From positions 1 through 50,538 of the forward strand of contig JBBQTU010000006.1 in NCBI GenBank assembly GCA_038213005.1: a stretch of DNA of 50,538 nt, in the 5' to 3' direction. Below the pieces are notes generated by a model. The model saw only the letters and a list, made by a program, of their open reading frames with translations. It was not told where the DNA came from and did no database searches. Of the stretch, positions 47,138 through 50,538 are shown one piece after another. The position numbers and the translations under genes were made by a program. Numbering within the stretch: the first letter of the stretch is position 1; each line of letters opens with the position of its first letter. The stretch is from JBBQTU01 sp038213005 (lineage in GTDB: Bacteria > Planctomycetota > Phycisphaerae > Tepidisphaerales > Tepidisphaeraceae).

Positions 47138-47641
47138 ATGCTGACAGAGCTGGACCAAAGCATGACTGCGCATGACCATGATGAGCTGCTTCACCGTCGT
47201 CAGCGCCGCCGCGTCTGGGCGGGGCTGGCGACGGCGATCGTCCTGGGCACGGCGTCGCAGATCCTCTGGAAATATGCCGCTCAAAACGGGGCCAAGGCCG
47301 CGCCTTCGGGCTCGGCACTCCAGGTCATGGCCCAGACGATGATCCAGCCGCTGTTCCTGGTCGCCATCGGGCTGTATGTGTTGCAGTTCTTCAACTGGAT
47401 GAGCGTGCTCAAACATGCGGACTTGAGCTACGCCCAGCCAATCACCGCTGCCAGTTATGTGACCGTCGGCCTCATGGCGTGGTGGCAGTTTGGCGAGAGC
47501 CTGCCGCCGCATCGGCTGATCGGTATCGGGCTGATTCTGCTGGGCGTCTATTTTATCAGCCGCACCTCGCATCGCTCAGTGAAGCCGCAGCCGCGCGGCT
47601 TCACTGTGGAGCCGGTCGCCCAGCGGGAGGATGACCGTTGA
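47138..47641 (+). CDS. Small multidrug/EamA-type transporter, subunit A
   Basis: 167 residues. A short charged N-terminus (HDELLHRRQRRR) is followed by about four membrane helices: LATAIVLGTASQILWKYAA, IQPLFLVAIGLYVLQFFNWM, LSYAQPITAASYVTVGLMAWW and LIGIGLILLGVYFISR. Layout is that of EmrE/ArnE-like members of the drug/metabolite superfamily. It overlaps the next, similar gene by 4 bases, as in paired systems (ArnE/ArnF, EbrA/EbrB) that work as antiparallel heterodimers. Confidence 0.8.
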   Translation: MLTELDQSMTAHDHDELLHRRQRRRVWAGLATAIVLGTASQILWKYAAQNGAKAAPSGSALQVMAQTMIQPLFLVAIGLYVLQFFNWMSVLKHADLSYAQPITAASYVTVGLMAWWQFGESLPPHRLIGIGLILLGVYFISRTSHRSVKPQPRGFTVEPVAQREDDR

Positions 47642-48015
47642 GCCCACACCAGCAGACGATCGGGTTGGGGCTGGTCGGCGTTGCCATGGCGCTGGAGGCT
47701 TTGGGCCAACTGTGTTTCAAGCACACCGCCAATCGCAGCATTCACGGGGTCGACCCGTTGGCGCTGATGCGGCACGGCTGGAAACACCACTGGCTGTACG
47801 TGGGCATTGCCTGCTTCATCGTCGAGGCGTTCGTCTGGACGCTGGCCCTGAGCAAGCTGCCCATCAGCATGGCGTATCCCGCCGGGAGTATCTGTTTTGT
47901 GTTCGTGGCGCTGTTCAGTCGCCTGATCCTCAAAGAGCAGGTTGGGCGGATTCGCTGGTACGGCGTGGGGCTGATCCTCGCCGGCGTGGCGCTGGTGATG
48001 ATCCAGATTCCCTGA
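47638..48015 (+). CDS. Small multidrug/EamA-type transporter, subunit B
   Basis: 125 residues with four helices: LGLVGVAMALEALGQLCFKH (with the conserved membrane Glu), WLYVGIACFIVEAFVWTLAL, LPISMAYPAGSICFVFVALFSRL and WYGVGLILAGVALVMIQIP. TTG start at 47638 overlapping the preceding stop (TTGA), with GGGAGG about 9 bases ahead. Heterodimer partner of the previous gene; substrate unknown (a lipid-linked sugar or drug are the family options). Confidence 0.8.
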   Translation: MSPHQQTIGLGLVGVAMALEALGQLCFKHTANRSIHGVDPLALMRHGWKHHWLYVGIACFIVEAFVWTLALSKLPISMAYPAGSICFVFVALFSRLILKEQVGRIRWYGVGLILAGVALVMIQIP

Positions 48016-48030
48016 CGCAGTGACAAAGTT

Positions 48031-48840
48031 ATGACGGCACTGGTCGATGCTCATCTTCATCTGCAGTTTTCCGAGTTGTTCGGCGATGCCGACGCCGTGG
48101 TGAAACGAGCACAGGGAGTCGGCGTCACTGCGATGGTCTGCAACGGCACGACGCCTGCCGACTGGCCTCTCGTGGCCGACCTGGCTCGTCGGCATCCGTG
48201 CATTATCCCCTGTTTTGGCGTGCATCCGTGGTATGTCGCCCAGGCGGCCGCCGGATGGGAAGACGAGTTGGGGCGTCACCTTGATGCCATTCCCTCGGCT
48301 ATCGGGGAGATCGGCATCGATCGCTGGATCGAGCCGCGCGATGAAGCATTGCAGGAGCGGGTGTTCCGCCGACAACTCGCCATTGCTCGTGAGCGTCGCC
48401 TGCCTGCCATGATCCACTGCCTGCGGGCGTGGGACTGGCTGATGCAGATACTCACAAGCGAGCCGCCGTTGCCGGCCGGGATGCTTATCCACGCTTATGG
48501 CGGCAGCGTCGAGTTGATTCGCCCGCTGGCGGATCGCGGGGCATTTTTTTCGTTTACGGGCACCACCTTCGAGCCCAGGCGGCAGAAGCTGCGGGACGCC
48601 CTGCGCGCCGTGCCGCAAGATCATTTGCTGGCCGAAACGGACGCGCCTTCGATGTTGCCACCGGTGGGCCTGCGGGTTGAGCCGCCCACGTGCGAGGGCG
48701 CAGCAGTTCCCAACGAACCGGCCAATCTGCCGTTGATTGTCCGTGCGATGGCGGCCGAGCGCGGCGAAGACGAGATGGAGTTGAGACACGCCATGAGTCA
48801 GAATGCCTCTCGTCTGCTCGGAGCGCTACTGCATGGATGA
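48031..48840 (+). CDS. tatD: TatD-family metal-dependent hydrolase
   Basis: 269 residues. Metal ligands HxH in DAHLHLQF, Glu in AIGEIGID, His in AMIHCLRAW and LIHAYGGSV, Asp in AETDAPSMLP. Family: 3'-5' deoxyribonucleases and related phosphoesterases. The start lies just downstream of the transporter pair; the stop overlaps the tcdA start by 8 bases (ATGGATGA). Confidence 0.9.
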   Translation: MTALVDAHLHLQFSELFGDADAVVKRAQGVGVTAMVCNGTTPADWPLVADLARRHPCIIPCFGVHPWYVAQAAAGWEDELGRHLDAIPSAIGEIGIDRWIEPRDEALQERVFRRQLAIARERRLPAMIHCLRAWDWLMQILTSEPPLPAGMLIHAYGGSVELIRPLADRGAFFSFTGTTFEPRRQKLRDALRAVPQDHLLAETDAPSMLPPVGLRVEPPTCEGAAVPNEPANLPLIVRAMAAERGEDEMELRHAMSQNASRLLGALLHG

Positions 48841-49600
48841 GCCGCCGATCCATGATGGGCGTTTCGCCCGCATCGAACGCATGGTGACGTCGGCCGGCCT
48901 AGCCCGGCTGCAGCGGGCTCGCATCACTATCATCGGTCTGGGCGCGGTCGGCAGCTACGCCACCGAGGCTCTGGCCCGCGCCGGCGTTGGGCATCTGCGG
49001 CTGGTCGACTTCGACGAGGTGCGCCTCAGCAATATCAATCGCCAGCTCTTTGCCCTGGAATCGACGGTGGGGCGGAAGAAGGCTCAGGTCGCCCGGGAAC
49101 GCGTGCTCCAGATCAATCCCGCCTGCTGCGTCGAGATCATGGAAGTCTTTGTGCACACCGACACGATCGATACCGTTCTCGCCGGCCCGGTTGACGTGGT
49201 CATCGATGCCATCGACGCTTTCACGCCCAAGGTCGAGCTGCTGGCGGCGCTGCGAACCCGCAACATGCGGATGATCTCGTCGATGGGCGCTGCGCTTCGC
49301 ACTGACCCGAGCCAGATCCGCGTGGGCAATCTTGAGGATGTCCATCACGACCCGCTGGCAGCCAGGGTCCGCAAGGCTCTGCGGAAGCGAGGGATTCCCG
49401 TCGACATCCGCTGCGTCTACTCAACTGAGTCGAGCGATCATCTCGCGCCGACGATTACTGAGCCGGACCCATTGACGCCGGAAGACACCTACGACCGCGG
49501 CCGTCGCCGCAAGACACTCGGCAGCCTCCCGACTCTCACCGGCATCTTCGGCCTTACTGCCGCGAATGATGTGCTGCGCATGATTCTCGAACAGTCGTAG
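48833..49600 (+). CDS. tcdA: tRNA threonylcarbamoyladenosine dehydratase (TcdA/CsdL-type, E1-like)
   Basis: 255 residues. The ATP-binding glycine motif IIGLGAVGSYATEALARAGVG, DFDEVRLSNINRQ, DVVIDAIDAFTPKVELL, ISSMGAALRTDPSQI and the CVYSTESS stretch follow TcdA, which closes the cyclic t6A (ct6A) modification of tRNA. Other ThiF/MoeB E1-like enzymes are the alternative, but no zinc-binding Cys pairs are seen. It is coupled to tatD. Confidence 0.87.
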   Translation: MDEPPIHDGRFARIERMVTSAGLARLQRARITIIGLGAVGSYATEALARAGVGHLRLVDFDEVRLSNINRQLFALESTVGRKKAQVARERVLQINPACCVEIMEVFVHTDTIDTVLAGPVDVVIDAIDAFTPKVELLAALRTRNMRMISSMGAALRTDPSQIRVGNLEDVHHDPLAARVRKALRKRGIPVDIRCVYSTESSDHLAPTITEPDPLTPEDTYDRGRRRKTLGSLPTLTGIFGLTAANDVLRMILEQS

Positions 49601-49660
49601 AACTCAGGCTCACCTTACCCGTCCTGCCCGCTTGGCACCGCACTACAGGCAATCCAGGTG

Positions 49661-50538
49661 TTATCTCGCTAACTCCATCGCCATCTTCATTGCCGATGGC
49701 TTGTCGGGGACCGTGCTTTCCAACTGGGCATCGTAAACGGCGTCGAGGATGTGCTTAAAACGCGGGCCGGGTTGCAGGCCGGCGGCCGTCAGGTCGTCGC
49801 CGGTGACCAGCGGCGGCGGGGCGACTTCCTGGGTTTCAAGGGCGGCCAGACGCGGCGTGAGCCACTGAACCCGGCCGCGGTGCTGGTTGATGGCGGCCAG
49901 GGCATCGAGCAGTTGCCGCGTGAGGTTGGCGGTGGGCCTCGCCATGAATCGTTTGAGGATTGCCAGACGCGGCTCGGGGTCGGCCAGCAGTGTGCCGGCC
50001 GACGTGAGGATCTCCTGCATGGCGGCCGACTCGTCGTTGCTGAGGCGCAGCGAATGGCGCATGGCGCGGACGGCTGCGTGGATCTCGGCGTGGTAGAGCA
50101 GGCTGCGGACATCATCGGGTGCGGCGCTGGCGTGGAGGCGGTAGGTGAGCACGGTGGCCGCGATTGCGAGGGAAAACGGGATGGCGGGCTCGCCCACGGC
50201 AAGGTGGGAGAAGACGGAGCGACCTTCGGCCAGGTCGGCAGCCTCGGCCGATGGCAGGCCACGGCAGATGGTGTCGATCAGGGCGAAGTCCCAGAGCATG
50301 CGCCAGGCGGCGTTGCGCGTGCGGGTGGTGAGCATTCGGCGTAGCTCGTCGGCGATGCGCTCGGGGCTGATGCGCTTGAGCAGCGGCGCGTCGGTGCGGA
50401 GGGCGGCGGCGGTCTGGGGCTCGATGGCAAATCCGAAACGGGCGGCGAAGCGGACGGCTCGGAGGAGCCGAAGGTGGTCCTCGCGGAAGCGCTCGGCCGG
50501 GTTACCGATAGCACGGAGGCATTTAGCGGCGAGGTCCG
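49661..50538 (-). CDS. CCA tRNA nucleotidyltransferase/poly(A) polymerase family, 5' end outside window
   Basis: The minus-strand frame continues past 50538, so the N-terminal catalytic DxD part is not visible. What is seen begins DLAAKCLRAIGNPAERFRED, HLRLLRAVRFAARFGF, IEPQTAAAL and SPERIADELRRML, the conserved neck region of class II nucleotidyltransferases. A helical tail follows. An internal ATG at 50335 should not be taken as the start. At least 291 residues belong to the window. Whether it adds CCA or poly(A) cannot be decided from this half. Confidence 0.85.
   Translation of the reverse strand, partial: DLAAKCLRAIGNPAERFREDHLRLLRAVRFAARFGFAIEPQTAAALRTDAPLLKRISPERIADELRRMLTTRTRNAAWRMLWDFALIDTICRGLPSAEAADLAEGRSVFSHLAVGEPAIPFSLAIAATVLTYRLHASAAPDDVRSLLYHAEIHAAVRAMRHSLRLSNDESAAMQEILTSAGTLLADPEPRLAILKRFMARPTANLTRQLLDALAAINQHRGRVQWLTPRLAALETQEVAPPPLVTGDDLTAAGLQPGPRFKHILDAVYDAQLESTVPDKPSAMKMAMELAR

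Overview
The window looks like a chromosomal segment of a planctomycete, most likely of the Phycisphaerae type. The evidence is the high GC content, two PEP-CTERM surface proteins, a LEPR-XLL/dockerin protein, a DUF1559-type prepilin-like protein (N-terminal GFTLVELLVVIGIIALL), an oversized SecA with a SEC-C zinc finger, and intergenic patches of short degenerate word repeats. This placement is an inference from gene content. No 16S gene or transposase is present. The only RNA gene recognised is tRNA-Gln(TTG).

Layout. 0-2.7 kb: a four-hairpin repeat, a heme-synthase-like radical SAM gene (ahbD-like), a truncated Mrr nuclease, and a BrnT/BrnA toxin-antitoxin pair whose toxin is frameshifted. 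2.8-5.2 kb: an ABC exporter pair. 5.3-6.8 kb: an ankyrin lipoprotein, a small gene cut by a partial hairpin repeat, and the tRNA. 6.9-12.0 kb: the housekeeping run glmU(short)-prs-rplY-pth-rpsF-ssb-rplI, closed by a strong hairpin terminator. 12.4-22 kb: mixed single genes (VOC protein, C39-like membrane protease with a coupled 46-residue protein, NDUFA9-like SDR, degenerate PGRP-like amidase, MacB-like permease, SGNH esterase, CE7-type esterase) and a gene-free G-rich stretch.

22.4-28.3 kb is an accessory or defence region. A type I restriction locus is broken (hsdR with a nonsense codon, hsdM truncated at both ends). Between the pieces sits an overlapping two-gene unit, a RecQ-like helicase fused to a phosphoribosyltransferase plus a DprA-like protein. 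A PIN toxin/antitoxin pair follows, flanked by a 97%-identical 164-bp direct repeat. This RecQ-PRTase/DprA unit is the best candidate for an under-described system.

28.4-29.5 kb: rpsL-rpsG from a near-consensus promoter, without fusA next to it. 29.6-33.9 kb: SDR-DUF2867, a PEP-CTERM phosphodiester glycosidase, and RNase D. 33.9-42.4 kb: a one-strand surface cassette made of a GntR/LacI-hybrid regulator, a PEP-CTERM protein, a prepilin-like protein and two paralogous beta-propeller proteins. A MITE-like element with inverted ends and a perfect 9-bp target duplication lies between the two propeller genes. 42.7-50.5 kb: a small secreted protein, secA with a tandem-repeat insertion, a pair of SMR/EamA-type small transporters, tatD, tcdA, and the 3' part of a CCA/poly(A) nucleotidyltransferase that runs off the window edge.
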